DNA of 64,000 nucleotides, taken from the NCBI GenBank assembly GCA_963805325.1, contig CAWDTS010000002.1:248001-312000 (forward strand), given 5' to 3'. Below, in pieces: positions 45,685-55,151 of the stretch (positions are counted from its first letter, which is position 1; every line of letters begins with the position of its first letter). The translations under genes were made by a program, and so were the position numbers. The DNA is from DASWJZ01 sp963805325 (GTDB taxonomy: Bacteria; Pseudomonadota; Alphaproteobacteria; Rhizobiales; Afifellaceae). The notes below the pieces were generated by a model that saw nothing but the letters and a program-made list of their open reading frames with translations, was not told the origin of the DNA and searched no databases.

Positions 45685-46850
45685 GCCGCGCGTCCGGCGC
45701 CCTCGATCGCCATTCCCCGCCGCATCAAGGCGCGGCGCAGCACCGGCACCGATGACGCCGCAGCGAGGCTTAAGCCGCGCGCGATCTGCACGGGCAGGAA
45801 GTCGGTCAGCAAGGAGCGATTGAGAAGATCGACGGCGAGCGTGCGTGTGCGCACGTCCTCCTGCCTCGCTTCATGATAAGCCTTGAGCGCGGCCGGCGAG
45901 CCCGGATCGGTCGGGTGACGCACTAGCATGTGCATGAGACCGCGGACGTCGCGGAAGCCGAGGTTCAGCCCTTGCGCGCCTATCGGCGGGAAGAGATGCG
46001 CCGCTTCTCCCACAAGCACGATGCGCCGCGCGGCGAAGCGTTCGGCAAGCGCCGCGCTCAACGGAAAGACCGCAGGCTTGCTGTCGAGCCGCATGGCGCC
46101 GTGGATCGCATGCGCGCGCTTTTCGGCCTCCACCGAGAACTCGGCGTCGGATAGGCCGAGCGCCCATTCCGTCCGCTCCGGCCTGTCGACCCAGACGAGG
46201 CTGACGCGATTGCCTTCAAGCGGCACCAGCGTGAACGGGCCATGCTCCGTGTGAAACTCGGTCGAGACGCCCTGATGCGGAAACTGGATGGCGAGCGTCG
46301 CGACCAGCGCCGACTGGCGGTAACCCCAGCTCTTCACGCGAATGCCGGCGGCCTCACGGGCGAGAGAGCGGGCGCCGTCAGCGGCGACGACGAGACGGGC
46401 CGCGAAGCTTTCACCGGCTGCCGAAAGCAGCGCTTCATCGTCACCCGGCGTAACCGTCTCGACCGCGGCCGAGACAAGCGTCAGCCCGTCTGTCGATTCG
46501 GCATGGCGGCGAAGCGCGTCGACCAGATTGCCGTTCGGAACGTTGTAGCCGAAGGCGGGGAGGCCGACCTCGGAGGCGTGGAAATCCGCCTCGGGCGCGC
46601 GGATCAGGCGCGCGGTGGCATCGACCAGCCGGATCGCCTGGATCGGGGCCGCGCGCTCCGCAAGCGCCGGCCAGACGCCGAGATCGGTAAGAAAATCGAT
46701 CGAGCCGCCAAGCAGCGCCGCCGTGCGGCCGGGCGGAAACGTTGCCGGTGGCGCGAAAAGAACCGTGCTTCGGCCGGCTTTCCGCGCCGCAAGGGCCGCG
46801 GCAATGCCCGCGGCGCCGCCGCCCACCACCGCCACTTCGAAGCGCGCCAT
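45669..46850 (-). CDS. FAD-dependent monooxygenase, UbiH/UbiF-like
   Basis: A 393-residue flavoprotein hydroxylase. The dinucleotide-binding motif VAVVGGGAAGIAAALAARKAG is at residues 4-24, the mid-protein motif LVVAADGARSLAREAAGI contains the DG signature, and the second FAD motif is VLVGEAAHLFPPIGAQGLN. UbiH-family enzymes hydroxylate the ubiquinone ring. The overall pattern fits that group, but the exact position cannot be read. MARFEVAVVGG at 46850 is the best start; MDRPD at 46865 is possible. The start-side region is divergent from pcs. Confidence 0.88.
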   Translation of the reverse strand: MARFEVAVVGGGAAGIAAALAARKAGRSTVLFAPPATFPPGRTAALLGGSIDFLTDLGVWPALAERAAPIQAIRLVDATARLIRAPEADFHASEVGLPAFGYNVPNGNLVDALRRHAESTDGLTLVSAAVETVTPGDDEALLSAAGESFAARLVVAADGARSLAREAAGIRVKSWGYRQSALVATLAIQFPHQGVSTEFHTEHGPFTLVPLEGNRVSLVWVDRPERTEWALGLSDAEFSVEAEKRAHAIHGAMRLDSKPAVFPLSAALAERFAARRIVLVGEAAHLFPPIGAQGLNLGFRDVRGLMHMLVRHPTDPGSPAALKAYHEARQEDVRTRTLAVDLLNRSLLTDFLPVQIARGLSLAAASSVPVLRRALMRRGMAIEGAGRAAQSKR

Positions 46851-47053
46851 ATCAGGTCGATCCATTCCCAGAAGATGGCCCCGCCGCGCTCCGCCGGCAA
46901 TGCGGCCGAGGGCCTCGCTTCGGGCCAATTTCGACAAGCCCAAGCGCGGGGCTTGCGCCGCGCCCAGCGGATCGGCATGAAAAGCCACCGGGGGATGCTG
47001 GCCAGCGGCGCATCGAGGGCAGAGACCCGGGGCCCGAACGGTGCGCCGAAGGG

Positions 47054-47758
47054 ATGTCGTTCGAGGTGAATTTGGGGCCGCGGCATCTCTTCGCAATCCA
47101 CCTCCTGACCGCGAGCGGGGCGGCCTTCGCGCTCCTCGCAATCATGGCGATCGCCGACCGGAAATGGACGGAAGCTTTCGTCTGGCTTGGGATCGCGCTG
47201 TTCGTGGACGGTATCGACGGCCCGATCGCACGCCGTTACCGGGTGCGCGAGCGGCTCCCGAAGTGGGACGGCGCCGCGCTCGACTTTGTCATCGACTATG
47301 CGACCTACGTCTTCGCGCCCGCCGTCGTGATCGCGCGCGCTTTGGCACTGCCGCCGCTCGTCGGCGCGGCGTGCGGCATGCTGATCGCCGTCACCGGCGC
47401 GCTCTATTTCGCCGACACGCGCATGAAGGCGCCCGACAATTCGTTTCGTGGCTTTCCGGCGGTGTGGAACATGGCGGCCTTCGCACTCTACGCCTTCCTC
47501 CCGCCGCCGCCGGTCACCGTCGCCATCGTGATCCTGTTCTCGGTGCTCACCTTCCTGCCGGTGAATTTCGTCCACCCGATCCGCGTTATCCGCTGGCGTG
47601 GACTGACGCTTTCGGTGCTCGTGGTCTGGCTCGTGACGGGGATCTGGCTGCTCGTGACGGACTTCACTGCGCCGCTTCCGGTCAAGCTCGCGCTCCTCGC
47701 GGCCACGGTCTATCTGCTCAGCGTCGCCGCCGTGCAGCAATATCTGAAACCGGCCTGA
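47054..47758 (+). CDS. pcs: Phosphatidylcholine synthase
   Basis: Condenses CDP-diacylglycerol with choline to make phosphatidylcholine in one step, a pathway found mainly in Rhizobiales and some host-associated bacteria. The 234-residue membrane protein has the CDP-alcohol phosphotransferase motif DGPIAR, then 12 residues, GAALDFVID, the extended spacing typical of Pcs. About eight hydrophobic segments are visible. Further family markers are FADTRMKAPDNSFRGFPAVWN and NFVHPIRV. ATG 47054 has GAAGGG upstream. It is followed after 13 bases by a TerC gene. Confidence 0.93.
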   Translation: MSFEVNLGPRHLFAIHLLTASGAAFALLAIMAIADRKWTEAFVWLGIALFVDGIDGPIARRYRVRERLPKWDGAALDFVIDYATYVFAPAVVIARALALPPLVGAACGMLIAVTGALYFADTRMKAPDNSFRGFPAVWNMAAFALYAFLPPPPVTVAIVILFSVLTFLPVNFVHPIRVIRWRGLTLSVLVVWLVTGIWLLVTDFTAPLPVKLALLAATVYLLSVAAVQQYLKPA

Positions 47759-47771
47759 GGCCTAACCGGCG

Positions 47772-48527
47772 ATGCTGGAACTCCTGACCCGCCCGGATGT
47801 CTGGGCAGCGTTCGTCACGCTCTCCGTGATGGAGGTCGTGCTCGGCGTCGACAACGTCATCTTCATCTCCATCCTCGTGGGCAAGCTCGCGGAGCCGGCA
47901 GCGACGCGGGCGCGCCAGATCGGACTCCTGCTGGCGCTGGTGTTCCGCATCCTCCTGCTGCTTGCGATCACCTGGATCATCGGGCTCGTCGTTCCCGTCT
48001 TCACGCTGCCCTTCGACCTCGCCAGCCCTGACGGCCATGCCGTGTTCGATCCAGAGATATCGTGGCGCGACATCATTCTGATCGGCGGCGGCCTTTTCCT
48101 CATCGTCAAAGGCACGCGCGAGATCCACGGCGAGATCGAGCACGAGGAGACATCGGAGTCGCGGGGGGCGGCCGGCAGTTTCGTCGCGGTCGTCGCACAG
48201 CTTGTCATCATCGACATGGTGTTCTCGATCGATTCCATCCTGACCGCCGTCGGCATGGTCGACGACGTGGAAGTGATGATCGCCGCGGTAATCGTGGCGA
48301 TCAGTCTGATGTACGTCGCGTCGGGCCCGATCGCCGACTTCATCAAACGCAACCCGACTACGAAAATGCTGGCGCTCGCCTTTCTGCTCCTGATCGGCGT
48401 CGCACTGATCGCCGACGGGCTCGGATTCCATATCCCGAGGGCTTACATCTACTTCGCCATGGCGTTCGCAGCGCTGGTGGAAATGTTCAACGTGCTGGCC
48501 CGGCGCGGCCGGCGGAAGGCAAGCTGA
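47772..48527 (+). CDS. TerC-family integral membrane protein
   Basis: A 251-residue membrane protein with seven or so helices. The TerC signature is MEVVLGVDNVIFISILVGKL, and the second conserved block VIIDMVFSIDSILTAVGMV carries the matching acidic residues. The family is linked to metal efflux, notably manganese export during protein secretion; tellurite resistance is historical. The acidic loop HGEIEHEETSES sits between the halves. It probably shares a transcript with pcs and the quinone reductase gene, with gaps of 13 and 8 bases. Confidence 0.93.
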   Translation: MLELLTRPDVWAAFVTLSVMEVVLGVDNVIFISILVGKLAEPAATRARQIGLLLALVFRILLLLAITWIIGLVVPVFTLPFDLASPDGHAVFDPEISWRDIILIGGGLFLIVKGTREIHGEIEHEETSESRGAAGSFVAVVAQLVIIDMVFSIDSILTAVGMVDDVEVMIAAVIVAISLMYVASGPIADFIKRNPTTKMLALAFLLLIGVALIADGLGFHIPRAYIYFAMAFAALVEMFNVLARRGRRKAS

Positions 48528-48535
48528 GAGGCAAG

Positions 48536-49513
48536 ATGGTCAAGGCAATCGTCGTTCACGAGGCGGGCGGTCCGGAAGTCATGAAGTGGGAGGACGTGGA
48601 GATCGGCGCGCCGGGCCCCGGCGAGGCGCGCGTGAAGCACGCCGCGATCGGGCTCAACTTCGTCGATGTCTACAACCGATCCGGCCTCTACAAGCCACCC
48701 GGCGGACTTCCCTTCACGCCGGGCGCGGAGGGCGCCGGGACGGTCGTCGCCGTCGGTCCGGGCGTCGCCAACGTCGCTCCCGGCGACCGCGTCACCTATG
48801 CCGGCCCCCAGGGCTCCTATGCCGAAGAGCGGCTGATCCCCGCCGACCAGCTGGTCAAGATCCCGGCCTCTGTCGACTTCAAGACCGCAGCGGCGATGAC
48901 GCTCAAGGGTCTCACGGTCCAATATCTGCTGCGCCAGACATTCAAGGTGGAGAAGGGGCATACGATCCTCTTCCACGCCGCGGCGGGGGGCGTTGGCCTG
49001 ATTGCGGGGCAGTGGGCCAACCACCTCGGCGCGACGGTCATCGGCACGGTCGGCTCGGAGGAGAAAGCGGAACTCGCCCGTGCGCACGGCTACCACCATG
49101 TCATCAATTACAGGACCGAGAACTTCGTGGAGCGCGTTGCCGAGATCACCAAGGGCGCGAAATGCGACGTGGTCTACGATTCCGTCGGGCGCGACACGTT
49201 TCCGGGCTCGCTCGACTGCCTGAAGCCGCTCGGGATGTGGGCGCTCTTCGGCCAGTCTTCCGGCACCATCCAGAACTTCGATCTGAACATCCTGGCGCAG
49301 AAGGGGTCGCTGTACTGCACGCGCCCGACCCTTTTCACCTACGCCGCGAAGCGTGAAGCGCTGGAAAAGATGGCGGCGGAGCTGGTCGATGTCGTGGCCA
49401 AGGGAATCGTGAAGGTCGAGGTAAAGCAGGAATTCCCGCTCGCCGAGGCCGCCGACGCGCATCGCGCGCTGGAGGGACGGCAGACGACCGGCGCGACCGT
49501 TCTGGTCCCCTGA
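48536..49513 (+). CDS. Quinone oxidoreductase (zinc-independent MDR, QorA-like)
   Basis: A 325-residue NADPH:quinone reductase of the medium-chain dehydrogenase superfamily. Diagnostic parts are AIGLNFVDVYNRSGLYK, FTPGAEGAGTVVAVGPGV and the cofactor site HAAAGGVGLIAGQWA. The cysteine and histidine zinc ligands of alcohol dehydrogenases are absent, as expected for this group. VKVEVKQEFPLAEAADAHRALEG is the usual C-terminus. It starts 8 bases after terC. Confidence 0.94.
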   Translation: MVKAIVVHEAGGPEVMKWEDVEIGAPGPGEARVKHAAIGLNFVDVYNRSGLYKPPGGLPFTPGAEGAGTVVAVGPGVANVAPGDRVTYAGPQGSYAEERLIPADQLVKIPASVDFKTAAAMTLKGLTVQYLLRQTFKVEKGHTILFHAAAGGVGLIAGQWANHLGATVIGTVGSEEKAELARAHGYHHVINYRTENFVERVAEITKGAKCDVVYDSVGRDTFPGSLDCLKPLGMWALFGQSSGTIQNFDLNILAQKGSLYCTRPTLFTYAAKREALEKMAAELVDVVAKGIVKVEVKQEFPLAEAADAHRALEGRQTTGATVLVP

Positions 49514-49541
49514 CTATACCGGCGAAGGGCCGGCGTTTCGC

Positions 49542-50303
49542 TCAGGCCTTCAGGCGATAGCCGGTCCTGAATATCCAGATGACAATCGCCATGCACGCGG
49601 CGAGGAAGACGAACGTCATCGCAAGGCTGGTGCCGACGCTCACGTCGCCGGCGCCATAGAAGCTCCAGCGAAAGCCGCTCACCAGATAGACTACCGGGTT
49701 GAACAGCGTCACCGTTTGCCAGAACGGCGGCAGCATATGGATCGAATAGAAGCTGCCGCCGAGGAACGTGAGCGGGGTGACGACGAGCAGCGGAATGACC
49801 TGCAGCTTCTCGAAGCCGTCAGCCCAGATTCCGATGATGAAGCCGAACAGGCTGAAGGTGACAGCCGTCAGCACCATGAATCCGAGCATGACGATCGGAT
49901 GCGCGATGTGGAGGGACACGAACAGGCTCGCGGTAACGAGCATGATGAGCCCGAGGATGACCGACTTCGTCGCCGCGGCTCCGACGAAGCCGAGGACAAT
50001 CTCGACAGGCGAGACCGGTGCGGAAAAGATCTCGTAGGTCGTACCGATGAATTTCGGGAAATAGATGCCCGATGAGGCATTGGAGATCGACTGCGTCAGC
50101 AGCGACAGCATGATCAGGCCGGGCACGATGAAGGCCCCGTAGCTCACGCCATCGACATCGGTGATGCGCGAGCCGATCGCCGATCCGAAGACCACGAAAT
50201 AAAGCGAGGTGGTGATGACCGGCGCAACGATGCTCTGCAGCAGCGTACGACGCGTGCGCGCCATCTCGTTGGAATAGATCGTGCTGACGGCCCGGAAGTT
50301 CAT
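49542..50303 (-). CDS. ABC-2 type exporter, permease
   Basis: A 253-residue inner-membrane permease with six hydrophobic segments. IVAPVITTSLYFVVFGSAIG and YGAFIVPGLIMLSLL start the ABC-2 domain, and the conserved QVIPLLVVTPLTFLGGSFYS loop is present. It is closest to YadH-type permeases. The ATG overlaps the stop of the ATPase gene by four bases. The substrate of YadGH-type exporters is unknown. Confidence 0.93.
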   Translation of the reverse strand: MNFRAVSTIYSNEMARTRRTLLQSIVAPVITTSLYFVVFGSAIGSRITDVDGVSYGAFIVPGLIMLSLLTQSISNASSGIYFPKFIGTTYEIFSAPVSPVEIVLGFVGAAATKSVILGLIMLVTASLFVSLHIAHPIVMLGFMVLTAVTFSLFGFIIGIWADGFEKLQVIPLLVVTPLTFLGGSFYSIHMLPPFWQTVTLFNPVVYLVSGFRWSFYGAGDVSVGTSLAMTFVFLAACMAIVIWIFRTGYRLKA

Positions 50304-51226
50304 TGCTGCTCCTGGACCAGGCTGACGAAGATCTCTTCCAGCGAGCTTTGCTTGGTGTCGATGTCGCGGAAGGTGATGCCCTCGGCACGCAGATCGTTCA
50401 GCAGCCGGGTGATCCCGGTGCGCTCACCGCGCGTGTCGTAGGAGTAGACGAGGTCGCGTCCGTCGGCGGCGAGCTCAAGACGGTGAGAGGCGAGGGCGGA
50501 GGGAAGCGCGTCGAGCTTATTGTGAAGGTGCAGCGTCAGCTGCTTGCTGCCGAGCTTGCGCATGAGCTCGGTCTTGTCTTCGACGAGGATGATCTCGCCC
50601 TTGTTGATGACGCCGATCCGGTCCGCCATCTCTTCGGCCTCGTCGATGTAGTGGGTCGTCAGAATGATGGTGACGCCGGCCTCGCGCATCTCGCGCACCA
50701 TCCGCCACATATCCTTGCGAAGCTCCACGTCGACGCCGGCGGTGGGCTCATCGAGAAAAAGGATCTGGGGCTGGTGCGCCAGCGCTTTGGCAATCAGAAC
50801 GCGGCGCTTCATCCCGCCAGAGAGCGTAACGATCTTGGAATCCTTCTTGTCCCAGAGAGACAGGTCCTTCAGCACCTTCTCGACATAGGCGGGGTCCTTG
50901 GGCTTGCCGAAGAGACCGCGGCTGAACGAGACGGTCGCCCAGACCGACACGAAGGCATCGGTCGTCAGCTCCTGCGGCACCAACCCGATCATCGAGCGCG
51001 TCGCGCGATAGTCGGAGACGATGTCGCGACCATCCACCGTGACCCGGCCGGAGGTCGCCGTCACGATCCCGCAGATGATGCCGATCAGGGTGGTCTTTCC
51101 GGCGCCGTTCGGTCCAAGCAGCCCGAATATCTCGCCGGGCCGGACCTCGAGGTCGATGTTCTTCAGCGCCTCAAAGCCGCTGGCATAAGTCTTGGACAGG
51201 CCTTGGACGGATATGATCGGCTGCAT
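50300..51226 (-). CDS. ABC-2 type exporter, ATP-binding protein
   Basis: A 308-residue ABC ATPase. Walker A is GLLGPNGAGKTTLIG, the Q-loop is IGLVPQELT, the signature is VTLSGGMKRRVLIAKAL, Walker B is ILFLDEPTAGVD and the H-loop is LTTHYIDEAEEMADRI. A C-terminal extension of about 80 residues ends SLEEIFVSLVQEQQ, typical of YadG-like exporters. It is translationally coupled to the permease gene downstream. The 239 bases upstream to the next gene hold nothing that I recognise. Confidence 0.95.
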   Translation of the reverse strand: MQPIISVQGLSKTYASGFEALKNIDLEVRPGEIFGLLGPNGAGKTTLIGIICGIVTATSGRVTVDGRDIVSDYRATRSMIGLVPQELTTDAFVSVWATVSFSRGLFGKPKDPAYVEKVLKDLSLWDKKDSKIVTLSGGMKRRVLIAKALAHQPQILFLDEPTAGVDVELRKDMWRMVREMREAGVTIILTTHYIDEAEEMADRIGVINKGEIILVEDKTELMRKLGSKQLTLHLHNKLDALPSALASHRLELAADGRDLVYSYDTRGERTGITRLLNDLRAEGITFRDIDTKQSSLEEIFVSLVQEQQ

Positions 51227-51471
51227 GCAAGCGACGGTGGTGATTTCAAGGGCTGACGCACCGGCGACAGAGCCGAGGCGAAGGCTGGATATAGGCCGTG
51301 CGAACGGGTTTTGCGACCTGAGGCATGCGCAATCGCGGCCGGTCGCGGAAGGGCGTGCCAGAATCCCGCCCGATGTGTCCTAAATGCCTACCAACCGTCC
51401 ACAACCGCACGTCTTTTGGGCTGGCGCGTTTCTTGTGCACTGCCTAACCTGACCGGCGGGGAAGGGTGGGC

Positions 51472-53058
51472 ATGGATCAGGCAAGCTCCGATACGGTCAC
51501 CGGCCAGCATACGGCGCCGCTGCTGGCGATCGAGAGGATCACCAAGCGTTTCGGGCCGCTCACGGCCAACGATCACATCAGCCTCGAAATCCGCCACGGT
51601 GAAGTGCACGCCCTGCTTGGCGAGAACGGCGCCGGCAAGTCGACGCTGGTCAAGATGCTCTATGGCTCGCTGGCGCCGGACGAGGGGTCGATCCTCTGGG
51701 AGGGCGAGCCGGTCGCGATCACCAGCCCGGCGGAGGCACGCCGGCTCGGCATCGGCATGGTGTTCCAGCATTTCTCGCTGTTCGAGGCGCTGACGGTGGC
51801 GGAGAACATCGCGCTGGCGCTGCCGCCGCGCGGCCGCCGTGAGCTTTCAGACACGATCCGCAAAGTCTCGCGCGAATACGGCCTGCCGCTCGATCCGGAT
51901 GCAGGCATCGCCGACCTTTCGGTCGGCGAGCGCCAACGCGTGGAGATCGTCCGCTGCCTGCTGCAACAGCCGCGCCTCATCATCATGGATGAGCCGACCT
52001 CGGTGCTGACGCCCCAGGAGGTCGACCTTCTCTTCGTGACCCTCCGGCGGCTCTCGTCGGAGGGCGTCGCGCTGCTTTACATCACGCACCGGCTCTCCGA
52101 AGTCCTGGCGCTCGCCAACCGCGCGACGATCCTCCGGCGCGGCAAGCTCGTCGGCACCGCCGACCCGAAAAAGGAGAGCGCCAAGAGCCTCGCCAACATG
52201 ATGGTCGGCGCCGAGGTCGGCGGGATCGAGCGCGAGAAGCGGCCGGAGACGGAGATCAAGCCGCGTCTCGTCCTGAACAAACTGTCGCTTCCGGCCGACA
52301 ATCCCTTCGCGACCGCGCTCGTCGACGTCGACCTCACCGTCCATGCCGGCGAAGTTGTCGGGATCGCAGGCGTCGCTGGCAACGGGCAGCCGGAATTCTT
52401 CGATGCGATCTCCGGTGAGCGGCTGGTTGCGGACGCGGGCATGATCTCGATCGACGGGCTGCCGGTGGGCCGGCGCGGCGTCAACGAGCGGCGCCGCATG
52501 GGCGCCGCCTTCGTGCCGGAAGAGCGCATCGGGCACGGTGCCGTGCCGGGCCTCCGCCTGTCGGAAAACGTGGTGCTGACGCGGCATGGCACGGGCGAAG
52601 AGATCGCGCGCGCCTACGTTTTGAACCGCGGCGCGGCACGCGCCGTGGAGGAACGCGTCGGCGAGCGCTTCGACGTGCGCCGCTCCGGTCCCGATCCGAA
52701 GGCGAGCGCGCTCTCCGGCGGTAATCTGCAGAAATTCATCATGGGCCGCGAGATCGACCGCGTGCCCGGCGTTCTGGTCGTCAATCAACCCACATGGGGC
52801 GTCGACGCGGGCGCCGCGCGCACGATCCGCCAGGCGCTGGTGGACCTCGCGCGAGCCGGCTCAGCCGTGCTGATGATCAGCCAGGACCTCGACGAGATTT
52901 TCGAGATTGCCGACCGCATCGCGGTGCTTTCAGAGGGGCATCTCTCGCCCGCCTATCCGGCCGAGACGATGACTGCCGACAAGATCGGTCTTCTGATGGG
53001 CGGCATTCACGACGAGCACGCCGGCGTCGCACCGGGGGAGGCGCATCATGCGGCTTGA
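51472..53058 (+). CDS. BMP-type nucleoside/sugar ABC importer, duplicated ATPase
   Basis: A two-domain ABC ATPase of about 528 residues. The first domain has Walker A LLGENGAGKSTLVKML, signature DLSVGERQRVEIVRCL and Walker B LIIMDEPTSVLT. The second has a degenerate P-loop GIAGVAGNGQPEFFDAIS and signature ALSGGNLQKFIMGREI. This layout is that of the sugar/nucleoside (RbsA/YufO) class. An in-frame GTG at 51466 adds two residues. It overlaps the first permease gene by 11 bases. With the two permeases and a BMP-family binding protein it forms a complete importer, probably for purine nucleosides. Confidence 0.94.
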   Translation: MDQASSDTVTGQHTAPLLAIERITKRFGPLTANDHISLEIRHGEVHALLGENGAGKSTLVKMLYGSLAPDEGSILWEGEPVAITSPAEARRLGIGMVFQHFSLFEALTVAENIALALPPRGRRELSDTIRKVSREYGLPLDPDAGIADLSVGERQRVEIVRCLLQQPRLIIMDEPTSVLTPQEVDLLFVTLRRLSSEGVALLYITHRLSEVLALANRATILRRGKLVGTADPKKESAKSLANMMVGAEVGGIEREKRPETEIKPRLVLNKLSLPADNPFATALVDVDLTVHAGEVVGIAGVAGNGQPEFFDAISGERLVADAGMISIDGLPVGRRGVNERRRMGAAFVPEERIGHGAVPGLRLSENVVLTRHGTGEEIARAYVLNRGAARAVEERVGERFDVRRSGPDPKASALSGGNLQKFIMGREIDRVPGVLVVNQPTWGVDAGAARTIRQALVDLARAGSAVLMISQDLDEIFEIADRIAVLSEGHLSPAYPAETMTADKIGLLMGGIHDEHAGVAPGEAHHAA

Positions 53059-54145
53059 GCTTGTCCGCCGACCCGAGCCGTCGACTGCGATGACGCTGCT
53101 TTCGCCGCTGATCGCGGTTGCGCTCACCGTGGCGACCGGCTTCGTCATCTTCACCATCTACGGCGTCAACCCGTTCGAAGCGCTCTACGTCTTCTTCGTC
53201 GAGCCGCTCACGGCGCAATGGTCGCTTGAGGATCTTGTCGTCAAGGCGACGCCGATCATCCTGATCGCGATCGGGCTTTCATTCTGCTACCTCTCCAACA
53301 CCTGGAACATCGGCGCGGAAGGGCAGCTCGTCGCCGGCGCAATCTTCGGCGCGATCCCCCCGATCTTCTTTCCCGATTGGCACGGGCCACTGATCCTGCC
53401 GGTGATGCTGATCCTCGGCATTCTCGGCGGCATGGCCTACGCGGCGATACCGGCGCTGCTCAAGATACGCTTCGGCGCGAACGAGATCCTGACGAGCCTG
53501 ATGCTCGTCTACGTCGCGCAACTCGCCGTCGACTATCTGGCACGCGGCCCCTGGCGCAATCCGGAGGGCCATAATTTTCCCGACAGCCGGCCCTTCGACG
53601 ACGGACAGCTTCTGCCGACCCTTTTCGGCACGAACGTCAGGCTCAGCATCGTCTTCGTCATCATCGCCGTGCTCGTCGTCGGCTTCCTGATGCGCAACAC
53701 GCTGACTGGTTTCCAGGTGCGCGTCATCGGGCAAGCACCGCGCGCCGGGGCGTTCGCCGGCTTCAGCCGTAACAGGATGGTGCTGATCGCCTTCCTGATC
53801 TCCGGCGGGCTCGCCGGGCTCGCCGGCATCTGCGAGGTTGCGGGCCCAATCGGGATGCTCAGGGTCAGCGTCTCGCCCGGCTACGGCTTCACGGCGATCA
53901 TCGTGGCGTTCCTCGGGCGCCTCAATCCGTACGGCATCCTGATCGCCGGGTTCGTGCTGGCGCTGACGTTCCTGGGCGGGGAGGGGGCGCAGATCGACCT
54001 TGGCCTGCCGGAGCAGATGACGCGGGTCTTCCAGGGTCTGCTTCTCTTCTACGTGCTTGCCTGCGACACCTTCATCATCTACCGGGCGCGCATCCATCGC
54101 GCTCCGGCTGCAGCAGCCGCGGAGGCCGCCCATGGAAATGGCTGA
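53048..54145 (+). CDS. BMP-type ABC importer, permease 1
   Basis: A 365-residue permease of the branched-chain/sugar class with eight or more hydrophobic segments. Conserved blocks are FCYLSNTWNIGAEGQLVAGA, ALLKIRFGANEILTSLMLVY and GFSRNRMVLIAFLISGGLAGLAG. These match YufP-type permeases of purine nucleoside importers. The start overlaps the ATPase gene and the end overlaps the second permease gene by 14 bases. The N-terminal 40 residues carry the first membrane segment. Confidence 0.93.
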   Translation: MRLELVRRPEPSTAMTLLSPLIAVALTVATGFVIFTIYGVNPFEALYVFFVEPLTAQWSLEDLVVKATPIILIAIGLSFCYLSNTWNIGAEGQLVAGAIFGAIPPIFFPDWHGPLILPVMLILGILGGMAYAAIPALLKIRFGANEILTSLMLVYVAQLAVDYLARGPWRNPEGHNFPDSRPFDDGQLLPTLFGTNVRLSIVFVIIAVLVVGFLMRNTLTGFQVRVIGQAPRAGAFAGFSRNRMVLIAFLISGGLAGLAGICEVAGPIGMLRVSVSPGYGFTAIIVAFLGRLNPYGILIAGFVLALTFLGGEGAQIDLGLPEQMTRVFQGLLLFYVLACDTFIIYRARIHRAPAAAAAEAAHGNG

Positions 54146-55052
54146 GGGCATCCTCCTCACCATCATCACCGCGGCGACGCCGCTGCTTCTTGCCGCGCTC
54201 GGCGAGCTCGTGTCGGAGCGCTCCGGCGTGCTGAACCTCGGGGTCGAGGGGATGATGGCGGTCGGCGCGGTATGCGGCTTCGCCGTGGCCTACGAGACCG
54301 GCTATCCGGTGCTTGGTATTCTGACGTCAATCGTCGCCGGCGCGGTCATTGCTTCGCTGTTCGCCGTGGTGACGCTGATCTTCGTGGCCAATCAGGTCGC
54401 CTCCGGCCTGGCGCTGACGCTTTTCGGCCTCGGGCTCTCCGGACTGATCGGCGAGGCCTATGTCGGCCAGCCTGGAGTCGGGCTCGGAAATCTCCACATC
54501 CCGGGACTTTCCGACCTGCCAATCGTGGGCAAGCTCATCTTCGGGCTCGACCCGATCTCCTATATCGCCGTGGCGCTCGCCATCGCGGTGTGGCTGTTCC
54601 TCTTCAGGAGCCGTGCCGGGCTGGTGCTCCGCGCGGTCGGCGACAACCACGTCTCCGCCCATGCGCTCGGCTATGGCGTGATCAAGGTGCGCTTCCTGGC
54701 GGTGCTCTTCGGCGGTGCCTGTGCGGGGCTTGCCGGCGGCTATCTGTCGCTTGTCTATACGCCGCAATGGGCACAATCGATGACGGCGGGGCGCGGCTGG
54801 ATCGCGCTGGCGCTCGTCGTCTTCGCGACCTGGCTGCCGGGGCGGCTGGTGCTCGGCGCGCTCCTCTTCGGCGCGGTGTCGATCCTGCAACTCCACGCCC
54901 AGGCCTTCGGCGTCGGCATTCCCTCGCAATTCCTGTCGATGCTGCCCTATCTGACCACGGTGCTTGTTCTGGTCATCATCTCGCGCAACCGGACATTGCT
55001 CAGGGTCAACACGCCGGCCTGTCTCGGCCAAGCTTTCGTGCCGGACCGCTGA
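54132..55052 (+). CDS. BMP-type ABC importer, permease 2
   Basis: A 306-residue membrane permease paired with the preceding one. It begins ILLTIITAATPLLLAALGEL, then SERSGVLNLGVEGMMAVGAV, the hallmark of YufQ-type permeases, and contains AVGDNHVSAHALGYGVIKVR in the coupling loop. It starts at ATG 54132 inside the end of permease 1. The substrate-binding protein gene follows after 99 bases. Confidence 0.93.
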   Translation: MEMAEGILLTIITAATPLLLAALGELVSERSGVLNLGVEGMMAVGAVCGFAVAYETGYPVLGILTSIVAGAVIASLFAVVTLIFVANQVASGLALTLFGLGLSGLIGEAYVGQPGVGLGNLHIPGLSDLPIVGKLIFGLDPISYIAVALAIAVWLFLFRSRAGLVLRAVGDNHVSAHALGYGVIKVRFLAVLFGGACAGLAGGYLSLVYTPQWAQSMTAGRGWIALALVVFATWLPGRLVLGALLFGAVSILQLHAQAFGVGIPSQFLSMLPYLTTVLVLVIISRNRTLLRVNTPACLGQAFVPDR

Positions 55053-55151
55053 TGGGCTAGGGTTCTCAGGAACAGCGCCGCCGGCGGTCGGTGGCGCGGC
55101 TTTTGCTTCGTTCGACCGCAAGACCGGTTTCTAACGGACAGGGAGACAAAT